Source: Macrotis lagotis (taxonomy: Eukaryota > Chordata > Mammalia > Peramelemorphia > Peramelidae). Taken from it: a stretch of 64,000 bases of DNA. The number at the start of each line of letters is the position of its first letter. Position 1 is the stretch's first letter. The stretch lies in NCBI RefSeq assembly GCF_037893015.1, contig NC_133661.1, positions 189,919,991-189,983,990 of the forward strand. The letters run 5' to 3'. The notes beneath the pieces were generated by a model. It worked only from the letters and a program-made list of their open reading frames with translations. It was not told the origin of the DNA and did no database searches. Both the position numbers and the translations under genes were made by a program. Shown piece by piece: positions 11,845-23,799 of the stretch.

Positions 11845-12760
11845 ATTAGCTAATGTAACAAAAATGAAAGGTGACAAATATTAAAGGAAATGTGGAAAAA
11901 TTGGAACACTAATATTTTGTTGGTAGATTTGTGAACTTAAACAATAATTCTGAAAAACAATTTGGAATTATACCCAAAGGTCTATAAAACTGTGTATATC
12001 CATTGATTCAGCAATACAACTATTAGGTGTATATAACAAAGAGATACAAATAGTTTTGTTTTGTCTTTTTTAAAGGGCAATTGAGACTAGCAGCTCTTTT
12101 TTGTAGTAGCTAAGAATTTTAAATTGAAAGGATAACCATTATTTAGAGAATAACTAAACAAACTGTGGTATATAATTTTTTTTTATGTTTTTACAAGGCA
12201 AATGGGGTTAAGTAGCTTGCCCAACAGAGCTAGGTAATTATTAAGTGTCTGAGACCAGATTTGAACCCAGGTACTCCTGACTCCAGGGCCGGTGCTTTAT
12301 CCACTACACCACCTAGCTGCCCCTGTGGTATATAATTTTGATGGCATATCATTGCACTATAAAAAAATAGCTAGTAGGTTGATTTAAAAAAACTGAAAAT
12401 TGATGCAAAGTGTAGTTGGTAGAATAAGAGACTATTGCACAAAATAATAGCAATATTATACAATGAAGATTTGTGAATGACTTAGCTATTCTCAGCAGTG
12501 CAATGATCCAAGAGAAGTGAAAGGATTCAACATATTATCCACCTTAAGAGAAATAACTCATGCTGTTTAAATACAGATTGAAGTATACTGTTTTTCACTT
12601 TCCTTCTACTTTTGTTCAAGTCTTTCTGCACAAAATGAATAATTTTCCATATTGTAAATGATTACATATGTATAACCGCATAAGAATGTTTATCATCTCA
12701 AAGCAGGGGAGGGAAGGAGGGATAGAATTTGAAAATAAAAACTTAAAAAAGAAACTAAGG
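11845..12760 (+). mobile_element. L1 3' end fragment, interrupted by a SINE
   Basis: Degenerate marsupial L1 ORF2 C-terminus and 3' UTR: 'gtggaaaaattggaacacta', 'aacaatttggaattatacc', 'tctataaaactgtgtatatc', 'agcagctcttttttgtag', later 'caatgatccaagagaagtg' and 'agattgaagtatactg', ending in a purine-rich 'ggggagggaaggaggga' stretch. Similar to 22930-23760, but truncated at its 5' side. A SINE is inserted at 12180-12323. Confidence 0.8.
12180..12323 (-). mobile_element. WSINE1-like marsupial SINE with 16-bp TSD
   Basis: Complete minus-strand copy from poly-T to 'ccacctagctgcccc'. The flanking direct repeat tgtggtatataatttt occurs at 12164-12179 and 12324-12339, a perfect 16-bp target-site duplication inside the L1 3' end. 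Confidence 0.92.
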
Positions 12761-13859
12761 TTAAGAATTGTTTTAACATATAATTGGATAAAAATAAAAT
12801 AATATTTAAAAATTGGGTACTACCAGAAATTTTATACATTGTCTGTTTTTTGCTTTGTTTGCATGAGTGGGGAGGCTGGTTATCAAATATTTATAGAGAG
12901 GGAAATTTCAGATAATACCTCTCATTTCAAGAGATGAAAAATAGTAACAATCTATAAAATATTTTAGTATCAACTTGTAATCACTGGTGCCCTTTTATAT
13001 TCTAAAGTATCATGTATAAGGAGATAAAAATCATATCCAGAGGAAATACAACTAAGCAAATCATTTCCCAAAAGATGAGGTGGAACAAGGAAAGGATAAA
13101 GTAGAAAAATATAATGAAGAATGAGGAAGATAACTATAGCAGAGGATAGATAAAAATATAGGAGAGGGCAAGAAAGGAGGAAACAAGAAAGGGAATAATT
13201 AAAAGAGAGAGAGAGAGAACAGTGTAAGAAAAATCATTTATTTCGCAGACAAACAAACAGCAATGGGTAAATGAATATTCTCAAAAATGACTTTAATACT
13301 CTCTTCCTGAAACAAGTGCCATAATATATCTACTTCAATCTAAAATAGTATATCATACCTGGTCATATATAAATTCTTTCTTTATTGTGATGGCATTGAT
13401 TTATTTGGTTCTTTTTAAATTATTTTATTAGAAAGTTGAAAATGATAATTCCCATGATAGATTAAAGAGGGAAAATTAATATGAGTACTGTCAATCTGTC
13501 CCTGAGAATCTGTACCAACTGGATATAATGGGATTATGGTTGGTGCATGGTTAATGGAGGCTGCCAAAATAAATGTGTTTCTTAGCAAATTGAATAACTG
13601 ATCTCAAGCTAAAAATTCTTGTAATACACTAATGATTCCAAGGTCAACTTTCTCTCCACTACACTGTAATGGATATGTAATCTAACCTATTTTAAGAAAA
13701 ACACTTAAGAAAGGAAGAAAAGTCCCACTTAAAAAATGCTTGAGCCAAATAATTGACTAACCCCTGATAAAACTGTGAGGATAGATAAATCCTTAAAATA
13801 GTTCTGTTATTATGGTAATAAATCTTGAAAATTTTAGACAAAGTAAAAACAAAGAAAAA
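12761..13859. other. AT-rich intron-like sequence, no gene seen
   Basis: Lies between the L1 fragment and the upstream block of unit C. A purine-rich tract runs from about 13070 to 13215, ending in a short (GA)n. Nothing codes. Confidence 0.45.
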
Positions 13860-15480
13860 TTAACCTACAATCCAATTTGAAGAGAAAGAAGATATACTTG
13901 TCTCCTCTACTTACTCAGAAAACATTATCAAGATTGCAGAATTCCCTCGAGTTCTCTACATGCAAAAATCCATAATGGAGTTGTTCATCTTTTCTTCTTA
14001 GAGATTTTGACTCTATCACTAAGGTCTGAAGGAGTCATCTCCTCAAACCTAAAAATTAAATATCAGAATCATTCAATAATAAGAATTTCAGAGATTATTT
14101 AATCAAAACTTCTCATTTCACAGATTATAAAATTAAGAATTAAAGAGGCAGACTAACTTGCCCACATAGCTAGTTAGTTGCAAACACCTGCCCTAATTTT
14201 CAGACCAATAGTTTCTTCACTACACCAATTTGATCTTCTATTACATCAGAAAAGTGAAATGTGGGAATATAATTTTAAAACTGCCCTTTCAATAGGAGGT
14301 TCAAGAACATTTCCAGTATCATTAATTTCGGTCTAAACTTGCTATCATTGATCTAATGTCTAGAAAATATAAACAAATTGAAATCAAATTGAAGTTATTG
14401 GCATATTCCTTTCCAAACGGGCTGTTCTGTTATTCCCTTTTCTTTGATTCATCTTTATTATCCATCTTTCCTCTGAGCTCCTTCAAAAACCTAAAACTCC
14501 TTGGAAAAGGAATCCCTTCCATAACTGTTGGTCACAATTATTTTATTAATGATTCTATCACCATTCCTTATCATGGGATAAATTGATTACAAACTGTCAA
14601 GATAACCACACAATACTCTTATTGACTATTGCCACCAGGTGTAGTTAATATACACCTGGCTTTCAGAAATTTTAAGATACAAACATGAGGAAAAGGAATG
14701 AGAAATACCAAATATCCTTAAATTATTAATTAACCTAAAAAAGAGAAATTATAAATAGCAAAAGCTTGTGGAAAATGTGATTTTCTATATTCATATTGCT
14801 GCTTAATAATCTTACATATCTGTATTATTTTGAAGAATGGAAATTTAAAATATACAAGAGGGAAAGGAATCTGAGGAAGAAACAGAACAGGCATTCTAGA
14901 AAAAAAGGAAGATAATTATTAAAATGTAATAGTTTTACAAGTATTCATCTCACCTGTTTTGAGACAAAATATAACATTATAATTAAGAATGAAAAAACTC
15001 AAAAGGCATTAATCTTTCCCCTGTAGTTTAGTAACCTCTAAAGAAAAGGAGTTATATTAAGTCCTTCCGTATGAGCAAGCAACATAATTAGTTGCTTTGC
15101 TAGTGACCCAATGATGCTGCTCAGACCTCTAATACCTGGATCATGATTATTTCCCTTGGTAATTGTTTGTTGGAGTCACTATTTTTCCCAAGAGGGAAAA
15201 ATCCTGAAAAGGTTGCTTGGGGATAAAATAGAGGGAGAGAGGATGCAAATAAATTTCTGAGTACTAAGAGAAATACTATCCTGATTAGTGTGAAATAAGA
15301 TATTCTTAGGGTAGCTGTTCTGGAAGAATGGGATCCTTTGGAATGTGAAAAGGGAGAGAGAATATTTACAGTGTAAATATCTGAAACCTCCCATTAGGAA
15401 TAAGAGAGAAGTCAGGTGTTACTGTTGCATAGATAAGAAATTTGGGAGAAATGAAAATATGGTAACAATAAATATATTGT
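13860..15480 (-). promoter_or_regulatory. Upstream conserved block of OR unit C (candidate promoter/5' exon region)
   Basis: About 3-4 kb upstream of the OR exon. It aligns by eye with 1750-4000, 33480-36130 and 47720-50500. The best block, about 15100-15400, keeps 'tggtaatt' and a TCCC..GGGA-type inverted repeat ('ttcccaagagggaaa') followed by 'ggataaaatagagggagaga'. An old MIR at about 14066-14240 is shared with unit D. The promoter role is inferred from position and multi-copy conservation only. Confidence 0.45.
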
Positions 15481-15980
15481 CTCTTTGAAGGATATGTGGC
15501 AAACATAAAAAAAGTTTGAAAGACAGACCCATAAAAATATCATTTTCATTTTAATGATCATAACATGGAGTATAAATGCCCAATGATTTGATTATTATAT
15601 ATTCAAAGCATCACTTCACAAGTCTAGATAGTTTATTTTTTCTCTTTTTATTCTCTCTTCATCCCTCCAGTACCTCCTCTCATAACCCAAATCTCCTAAA
15701 TTCTGAAAGAAATTGAATATAAGTAATCAAAACATTCAAAAAGTTGCAATTGGAATTGTAACAAATTTACTATGCATCTAATAATTTTTTAAATTGGAGT
15801 TGCATTCGGTTTCACATAAGGAACAAAAATAAATTCATGAAATCAAGATAAACATAAAAACGAATATTTTTAAAGCATGAAAGACAATGAAATAGTATAA
15901 TTATTAAATATATGTGCAAAACTGCATAGTTTCTAAGTACTTTAAGTAAAAACTAACCAAATTAGGGAAAAAACTATCTA

Positions 15981-16137
15981 GGCATCAACTAGGTGGTACA
16001 ATGGATAAAGCACCAACACTTGAGTCAGGAGGACCTGAGTTCAAATCTAACCTCAGACACTTAATAATAACCTAGCTGTGTGTCCTTGGGCAAGTCACTT
16101 AACCCCATTGCCTTACCAAAAACATCAAAAAAAAATT
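15981..16137 (+). mobile_element. WSINE1-like marsupial SINE
   Basis: 'aactaggtggtacaatgg', 'gagtcaggaggacctgag', B-box 'gttcaaatc', 'cctagctgtgtgtccttggg', 'cacttaaccccattgcctta', then an A-rich tail. All modules are in order. Confidence 0.9.
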
Positions 16138-16715
16138 GGGAAATCTAACTAACAGATAAACAATGAGTAAAATACAGAGTTAAATTGTTGGCAAAGTATT
16201 TTTTGAAAGAGGCAGTATCTTTTAAATAGGAAATTAAAGAATTTCTATTTACCTCTCTGTTTAACAGAACCTTAACAAAATGTTATGTGTTAGGGTACAA
16301 AGAATTCATAAATATATTATAAAAATACAGAAACTCTAAATAAGATTTTAGTGCAAAAGATAAAAACATTAAATTCATGTGATAATAAGTAAAGAAATTA
16401 CAAATAATAATTAGGCCAAAGAACACATAATAGAAGCAACCAATAAATGCTAAAAAAGAACAACCACAGTAAGACAATGCACCAAGTATTGGGGAAGAAG
16501 TTTGCCTCTAAAGAAATGCTCAAAATAAAAAGACAAATTTCTTAAAACATATATTAACAATATGGTTAAAAAGAGAGAGAAATTAAGAAACTGAACATGC
16601 AATCTTTAAAATCTAAAATAAATTATATGAAAATAAATCAAGTACAACAATTTTAAAAATTAGAAACTATAAAAATGATCAAATAATATTTGGTTCTAAA
16701 AGATTAACAAATATA

Positions 16716-19700
16716 GGACCTAGGATTGTGGGAAAAAAGGCAGAGACTCATGAGCTCTCCAAATTTCCATACAAATAACTTTAAAAAATATCTCAAAATT
16801 AATTCTGGAGTGGAAGAAACAAGAAAGGGACAGGGTGAAACAATTTTAGCCCAAGACTACTTGGAAGTCAACAGAAAAGATCTGTCTTATTGGAGGGAGA
16901 TGGGAGTACAAATCCAGTGCATATCACACTCCAGTAAGAGAGTAGAAGGTTGCTCCTCAGCACAGGTCATATGGACAACTTAGTTGAATTCTCAATCCAC
17001 AAGAAATGGAGGGAGAAGGTCAGACAGCTGGTCAGAGGAAGATTGCAGGAGTCCCTTTGCTGTCTCAGGAGCAGGACTCTGTTACATTGACCACAAATAG
17101 ATCCATGTCTTCATTCTAAGTTATAGACTTGAAGCAAGGAAGAGCATTAACAAACCAGAGCTTGTGGGCACAAGGGGAAAGGGATGCCAACAAAGAAAAA
17201 AGGGCTTGTGGTCTCTCACAGAGTAGGGCACAGACCAGGAGAGTCATAAATATATCTCTCCTTAGACCATATGACCTTGGAAGAACTGAACGCTTATCCC
17301 CAAGCATAAGTTCATAAAACGCTTGCACCAAAAAATTAGAAGTGTGGAACCATGCCCCCTCCACCCTAAAAGTAGAGTCCAAATTTTTTGTTGTTGTTCA
17401 GTTGTTATCTCCAATTCCTCATAACACCATGGCCCATACCACACAGGGCACTGCTCTCCTCCATGGTCTCTCAAAGTCTGCCCAAATTCCCATTCTTTGG
17501 TTTCATATCACTATCTATCCATCTCATCCTCTACTATCTCCTTTTCTTTTTGTCTTCAATCTTCCTCAGCATCAGGATCTTTTCCAAGGAGTTTCATCTT
17601 CTCATTATGTAACCTAACTATTAAACTTTAACTTCAGCATGAAGTTAAAAAGTGAAGAAATAGGTTGGAAAATTGAACGGTCAAACAAAAAAAGAAAAGA
17701 AAAGAAGCTACCCATAGAGAGTTGCTATGGCGAAAGAGAAAATCTAGGTTCAAATTCTGAAGAAAATAAAATCAAAACTGCTACATCTAAAGCCTCAAAT
17801 TAAAATGTAAATTGGTCCCAGACCCAAAAAACATAATTATATGAAGAAATCAAGAAGAATTTTAAAAATCAAATAGGAAAAATAGATGGAAAAGTTGGGA
17901 AAAGAAATAAGAGTGATGCAAGAAAATCATGGGAAAAAACTCAACAGCTTAGTAAAGGAGGTACCAAAAACAAGACTGAAAATCACACTTTAAAAAAACA
18001 AAATGAGTCAAATGATAAAGGATGCACAAAAATATGCTGAAGAGAACTTAAAAAGTAGAATTAGTTAAATGGAAGAGAAGGAAATCTCATTGAAGAAAAC
18101 AGTTCCTTAAAATTATAATGCAGCAACTGGGAAGCTAACTATACCATGAGACATCAAGAAACAAAAAAGCAAAAGCAAAATTATGAAAAAATATAAGAAA
18201 ATGTTCAATATCTCTTTTGAAAAACAACTGACCAGGAAAATAAATCAAGAAGAAATGATTTTAGAATTATTAGAACTATGAGAAAGTTGCAATAAAACAA
18301 AAAGAGCCTAGACATCATTATTCAAAGAATTATCCGGGAAAACTACCCTCCTGTTTTAAAACCAGTGTTAATTAGAAATTTAAAGAATCCACTCATCACC
18401 TCCTGAAAGATTCTAAAATGAAAACTCCAAAGAAAATTACAGATAGATTTCAGAGCTCCCCAGTCAATGAGGAAATATTGCAAGCAGCCAAAAAGAATCA
18501 ATACAAATATCATGGAGTCACAATCAGGGTGACAAAAGCTTTATCAGCTTTTTTTAAATTAAAGGATCATAATATAATATGTAATGTAATGACTTGAAAT
18601 GTAATATTCCAGAGGGCAAAAGAACTAGAATTATAACCAAAAATAAAAAAAATTAACTACCCCTCCAAAAATATCCACAGTATAATCCTTCTAGGGCAGG
18701 GATGGGGGGGGGGGGAGAGGGAAGGTCAATTAAAGGCTATATAATGAAAAAGAACTTCCATGTATTCCTAATTTTAAAAAACCAAAGCTCAATATAATTA
18801 AGAGAAGTATAAAAAGGGAAACAAGAAAGAAAAAATCATAAGGTATTCAATAAGGTTAAACTGTTTATATTCCTACATGATAAGATGATAGTTGTAACTC
18901 TGAAGTATTTTATCATTATTAGGGCAGTTAGAAGGAATATACTTAAACACTGGGCATGGATTTGAGTTGAAAATGATAAGATGATTACTAAAAAAATTGA
19001 GGGAAGAAAAAGAAATGCACTGGGAATAGGTGAAAAGGATAAACAAAATAGAGTAAATTATCTCACTTTAAAAGGGATGCTAAAGAGCTTTTATATTGGA
19101 GAGGAAGGTGAGGGAATTTGGGGAGGGAGTACTTGAATCTTACTCTCATAGGAATTGGCTCAAAGAGGGAATAACATACGCCCCCAGTTGGGTGTGAAAA
19201 TTTCTCTTATCCTACAGGAAAGTAGGAGAAAAAGAAAACAAAAGAGGGTGCTGATAAAAAGAGAAATTGGGGAAGGTGGTAGAAGGAAAGCACTTTCAAA
19301 GATGGGAAGGGGATAAATTGCTAAAATAGTAATTTTTACTGAGAAAAATACTTAAACCAAGTTTCTCAAGGAAAGGTCTAATTTTTTTCAAATATACAGA
19401 TAAATATATAGATAAAATATATACAGATAGATAATATATATAGATAAATGATTAAATGATTAAGATTTAAGACTATAAATCATTTCCAAATTAATAAATA
19501 TTCAGAGGATATGAACAGGCAGTTTTCAGACAAAGAAATCAGATATTTATAGCCAAATATAAAAATTCTCTTAATCACTAGTGATTAGAGAAAAGCAGCT
19601 CTTTTTGTGGTGACAAAGAATTAGAAATTGAGAGATAGACCAACAATTGAGGAATGGCTGAACAAGTTTTTATATATGATTGTGATGGACTACTATTTTG

Positions 19701-20170
19701 CTATAAAAAATAACAAAAAGCAATATAGATTCAGAAAAAATCTGAAAAGACTTACATGAACTGATGGAAAGTGAAATGAGCACACTTAAGAGAACATCAT
19801 ACAGAGTAACAGCAATATTGTGTGGACAACTGTAAATGACAGCAATTCTCACTAAAACAATGATCCAAGACTATGATGAAAATGCTATCAACTTCCAGAC
19901 ACATAATTCATGGAACCTGAATGAACATTGAAGCATGTTTCTTAAGCTTTATTTTAGAGTCTGATGGAGGATTTCGCTCTATTTTCTTTTACAATATAAC
20001 TAATATGGAAATATATTTTGCATCACTGAAAATATATAGCCTATATCAAATTACTTGCCTTTCTTGAGGAGAAAGGAAGGGAGAGAAAGAATTTAGAACT
20101 CAATTTTTTTTAAAGAATATTTTTAAAAATTGTATATAAAATCAAGAAAAATAAAAAATTTAAAAAATAA
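16716..20170 (+). mobile_element. Degenerate L1/HAL1-like element: 5' region and ORF1, then 3' end
   Basis: The 5' region (16716-17380) matches the 5' region of the element at 59357 ('gggtgaaacaatttt', 'ccaagactacttggaag'). ORF1 coiled-coil and C-terminal remnants run about 17640-18650, followed by the ORF1-to-ORF2 spacer ('attagggcagttagaagga') to about 19350. From about 19500 it jumps to the L1 ORF2 tail and 3' UTR ('gatatgaacaggcagttttc', 'ggaatggctgaacaagt', 'caatgatccaagactatg') and an A-rich end near 20170. The endonuclease and RT parts of ORF2 are not seen between them. Many stops; inactive. A BovB fragment is nested at 17383-17620. Confidence 0.75.
17383..17620 (-). mobile_element. 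BovB/RTE-type LINE 3' end nested in the L1 element
   Basis: On the minus strand it reads as the BovB ORF C-terminus and tail: 'gatcctgatgctgaggaaga' followed by 'ttgaag', then 'agaggatgagatggatag' (family peptide RMRWLD..), then 'gagaccatggaggagagc', ending 'caactgaacaacaacaa'. The order matches the 3' end of BovB elements known from ruminants and marsupials. Short and frame-broken. Confidence 0.7.
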
Positions 20171-20599
20171 AAATATATCAGAATTTTTTTAAAAAAATAA
20201 AAAATTAACTACCATTAGCCAATAGAGTAAAATGAAATTGACAAAACAGATTCACAAAAAAGAAAACAAAAAAAATCTATGTAAAGTTAGATTAAAACAT
20301 TAAAAGACTAAGAAAAAGAAAAACTAAAGGACATCTATGATTTTTTACATTTTGTATATCATACAAAGGCTAACAAAATAGAAATTTTAACCCAATCTCA
20401 GAAAGTTAAATTCAATAAGCTGCAAGTAACTATCCAAGGAAAAAGTCTTGATTATATGAGTTACTAGTGTATTCCAATTGAAGAACAGCAAATCTTTTAC
20501 TAAAAGTTGTCTGCAAATATTGTTAGAACATATTACCAAATCCCCATTTATAAAATCCAAATCAAACACTAATATAGTCAGAGAATGTGAAACCAAAAC
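20171..20599. other. A-rich non-coding sequence, not classified
   Basis: Probably degraded L1 sequence, but no diagnostic motif is preserved. Confidence 0.35.
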
Positions 20600-20989
20600 T
20601 TTTTAATAAAATCTGATCAAAGATTTCATATTGCATATGAAGTTTTTCATAACACATATAATGTATTCATATATATTTATTTATGTATACACCAATAACA
20701 ACAGTCATAAAGCCTATGCACCATGACTCACTTGGATCTATTTCAGAGATGTAACAATGATTAAAAATTTGAGAAAGTATTAGTTTGAGAAATCATATGA
20801 AAAATATTGAATACGGAAAAGTCTTCAAAATGCAATTAAAAACCTCAGTCAAAACCCTTTGATATGAAAAAGGTATATTTCAAAAAGGAAAACCTATTGC
20901 CTACAAAAACAAAACACTATAAATCTTTCCAACAGTACAAGAATGAAAGTATGCTTCTTCTCACCACAACTATTTGACATAATACCTCT
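20600..20989 (+). mobile_element. Degenerate L1 ORF2 reverse-transcriptase remnant
   Basis: About 20745-20990 keeps the spacing of the L1 RT region. A decayed 'aatcatatg..gaaaaag' stretch is followed by 'tgcttcttctcaccacaact' and 'atttgacataat', corresponding to the CPLSPLLFNI box seen in better shape at 55590-55630. Confidence 0.45.
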
Positions 20990-21411
20990 TACAGCAGAGG
21001 GAAAGAAGGAAGGGAATGAGAATTGCTTGATTCTTACTCTCACTGATTTGGTTCAAACTGGGAATAACATATACAGTCAGTTGAGTTTAGAAATTTATCT
21101 TCCAGTACAGGGACTTAGGAGGTAAAATAGAAGAAGAGAAGCAGAAATTTATAGAGGGGAGGGAAGGAAAAAAAAAAAGAAAAAGGGAAAGGGAAAGAAA
21201 AAGGGAACTGATAGAAGAAGGCAGATTGAGGGTGTTCAGAAGCAAAATACTGACAAGGAGAATAGGGTGAAAGTAGAAAGAAAAGTTCAAACAGAGGGGA
21301 GATAGGTTGGAGAACAATAAAGAATTAGTAATTACAATTGTCAATAAGAATGGGATGAATCATCCATAAAACAGAAACAGGTAACAAAGTGAATTAAGAA
21401 ACAAAGTCCAT

Positions 21412-21564
21412 GGGGCAGCTAGGTGGTGCAGTGGATAGAGCACTGGCCCTGGAGTCAGGAGTACCTAAATTCAAATCCAGCCTTAGACACTTCATAGTTA
21501 ACTAGCTGTGTGGTCTTGGGCAAGCTACTTAACCCCATTTGCCTTGCAAAAACATAAAAAAAAA
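21412..21564 (+). mobile_element. WSINE1-like SINE, first of a tandem pair
   Basis: Complete head-to-tail copy from 'ggggcagctaggtggtgcag' to 'ccttgcaaaaacataaaaaa'. Flanked by acaaagtcc on the left and acagagtcc on the right, a slightly diverged target-site duplication inside L1 ORF2. Confidence 0.93.
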
Positions 21565-21574
21565 ACAGAGTCCT

Positions 21575-21749
21575 AGGGACAGCAAGGTGGCACAGTAGAT
21601 AGAGCACTGGCCCTGGAGTCAGGAGTACCTGAGTTCAAATCCAGCCTCAGACACTTAATAATTATCTAGCTGTGTGACCTTGGGCAAGCCACTTAACTCC
21701 ATTGCCTTGCAAAAACTAAAAACAAAAAAACAAAAAAAAAAAAAAAAAA
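21575..21749 (+). mobile_element. WSINE1-like SINE, second of a tandem pair
   Basis: Starts 'gggacagcaaggtggcacag' and ends in a long (A)n with 'aaacaaaaaaac' interruptions. The direct repeat acagagtccta lies at about 21565-21575 and 21750-21760, so this copy reused the target site just after the first SINE. Confidence 0.93.
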
Positions 21750-23799
21750 ACAGAGTCCTACAATATGTTGTTTACAACAAACTATTTGAAGCAGAGAGAT
21801 ACCCTGGAGAAGAATATGTTATGCTTCAGCTAAAGTGAAAAAAAATCAGGGATAACAAACCTAATCAAAGATAAAGTAAAAGCAAAACAGATCTCATTAA
21901 AAGGTATAAAGAAGGAGATTACATCTCCCTAAAAGATATCATATACAATGAAGAAATATCTAAGCATATGTGCACCAAATGGTATAGCATCCAAATTCTT
22001 AGAGGATAAACTTAATGAGTTATAAGAAGACAATCTATTGGTGGGGACTTCATCTCCCTCTCTCAGAATTAGATAAAGCTAACCACAACATAAAAAGAAA
22101 GATAAGGAGCTGAATAGATTTTAGAAGAGTTAGATATGGTAGACTGCTGGAGAAAACCGAATGGAGATAGATAGAGATATACCTTTTTCTCAGCAATACA
22201 TGACACTAACACAAAAATTAACCATGTATTATGGCATAAAAACATCACATTCAAATGTAGAAAGGAAGAAATATTAAATTCATAATTTTCAAATCATAAT
22301 GCAATAAGTATTACATATAATGAAGGGCCTTGGAAAGACAGACTAAAAATTATTTGGAAACTAAAATCCTAATTTTAAAGAATAAGTGGATATGACAATA
22401 AATCACAGAAATAATTAATAATTTCATCCAAGATAATGACAAAAATGATACTACTTTCCAAAACTTGTAGATATAAGCAAAGCAGTTATCAGGGGAAATT
22501 TTATATCTCTAAATACTTACATGTATAAATAAAGAGGAAATCAATGAATTAGGCATGCAATTATGACCAAACAAAAAAATGCAAAATGAATAATTTAGAT
22601 TACATTAAATTAGAAATGTTTTGCACAAATAAAACCAATGCAACTAAGCTTAACAGAATTGCAATAAGTGGGAAAACAATTTTTATTCCCCAAAACAAGC
22701 TAGTGTTTCTGATAAAGGATTCGTTTCTAAAATATATTGAGAAATGAGCAAAATTTATGAGAGTTCAAATCATTCTCCAATTTCTAAATGGTCAAAGGAT
22801 ATGAATAGGCAGTTCTCAGATAAAATAAGTTTTATAAAACATTTAAAAGTGATCTAATTTATACTTGATTAGATGAATGAAGATTAAATAATTCTAAAGC
22901 ACCATCTCATACCTATCAGACTGGTCAATATGACAAAAAAGGAAAATGGTCAATGTTGGAGAGGGTATGGAAAAACTGGGACACTCATGCATAGTTGGTG
23001 GAGTTATGAACTGATCCAGATTTTCTGTACAGCAAATTGGAATTATGTCCAAAGAGCAATAAAACAGTGTATACCCTTTGATCCAACATTTTCCAAAGTA
23101 ATCCAGTATACCAGGGTTCAAAAGAAAAGCTAAAAATTACTTTGTACAAATTATTTTCTGAAGTGTCAAAGAATTGGAAATTGAGGAGATGTTCAGCAAT
23201 TGGGGAATAGTTGAACAAATTGTGATATATAAATGTCATGGAGTACTGTTGTTCTGTAAAGAAATCATGAGTAACCAGACTTAAAAAAAGTCTGGAAAGA
23301 TTTACTTGAACTGATACTACTTAGTGAAGTGAGCAGAACCAAAAGTACATTGGAGACATTGAGGGGAACATTATGCAATGATCAACTATGATAGACTTGT
23401 TCTTCTCAGTAGTACAATAATCAAAGATAATTCTCTAGGGCTTGTGCTGGAAAACTACTATCCACAATCAGAGAACTATGGAGTCTGATCAAAGCTTGCC
23501 ATTTTCAATTTTTTTAAGTTTGTTTCATATTTCGTGCTTTTCTTCTCTCTCATGTTTGTTTTCTTTTTTGTTCTGACTCTTCTTTAACAACATGTTTAAT
23601 ATGAAAACATGTTTAACATAGTTTTACATATATAAACTATATTAGATTACTCACTATCATGAGGAAAGGGGAGGAAAGGAAGGGAGAAAAATTTGAAACC
23701 TTACCGAAAAATCATTGTTGAAAAATGTCTTTGTAAGTAATTGAAAAAAATTTTTTAATTATGTGATATATAGTTATATATTTACATATTTCAGTCTTT

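Larger units (their letters stand above)
20990..23770 (+). mobile_element. L1 LINE: spacer, ORF2 5' part and 3' end, broken
   Basis: Spacer-like start (about 21000-21330), ORF2 endonuclease-region remnants (21330-22560, e.g. 'ggggacttcatctccctctc'), then a jump to the ORF2 tail from about 22600 ('gataaaggattcgtttcta', 'gtcaaaggatatgaatagg'). The C-terminus is best seen at 22930-23133: CWRGYGKTGTLMHSWW and AIKQCIPFDP, typical of the L1 ORF2 carboxyl end. The 3' UTR ends in 'gaggaaaggaagggagaaaa' near 23690. The reverse-transcriptase centre is missing. Two SINEs are inserted near 21.4-21.75 kb. Confidence 0.8.

Noticed and set aside
16726-17382. Several 60-90 aa frames on both strands
   Set aside because: They fall in the L1 5' leader, and matching frames are not conserved in the element at 59357.
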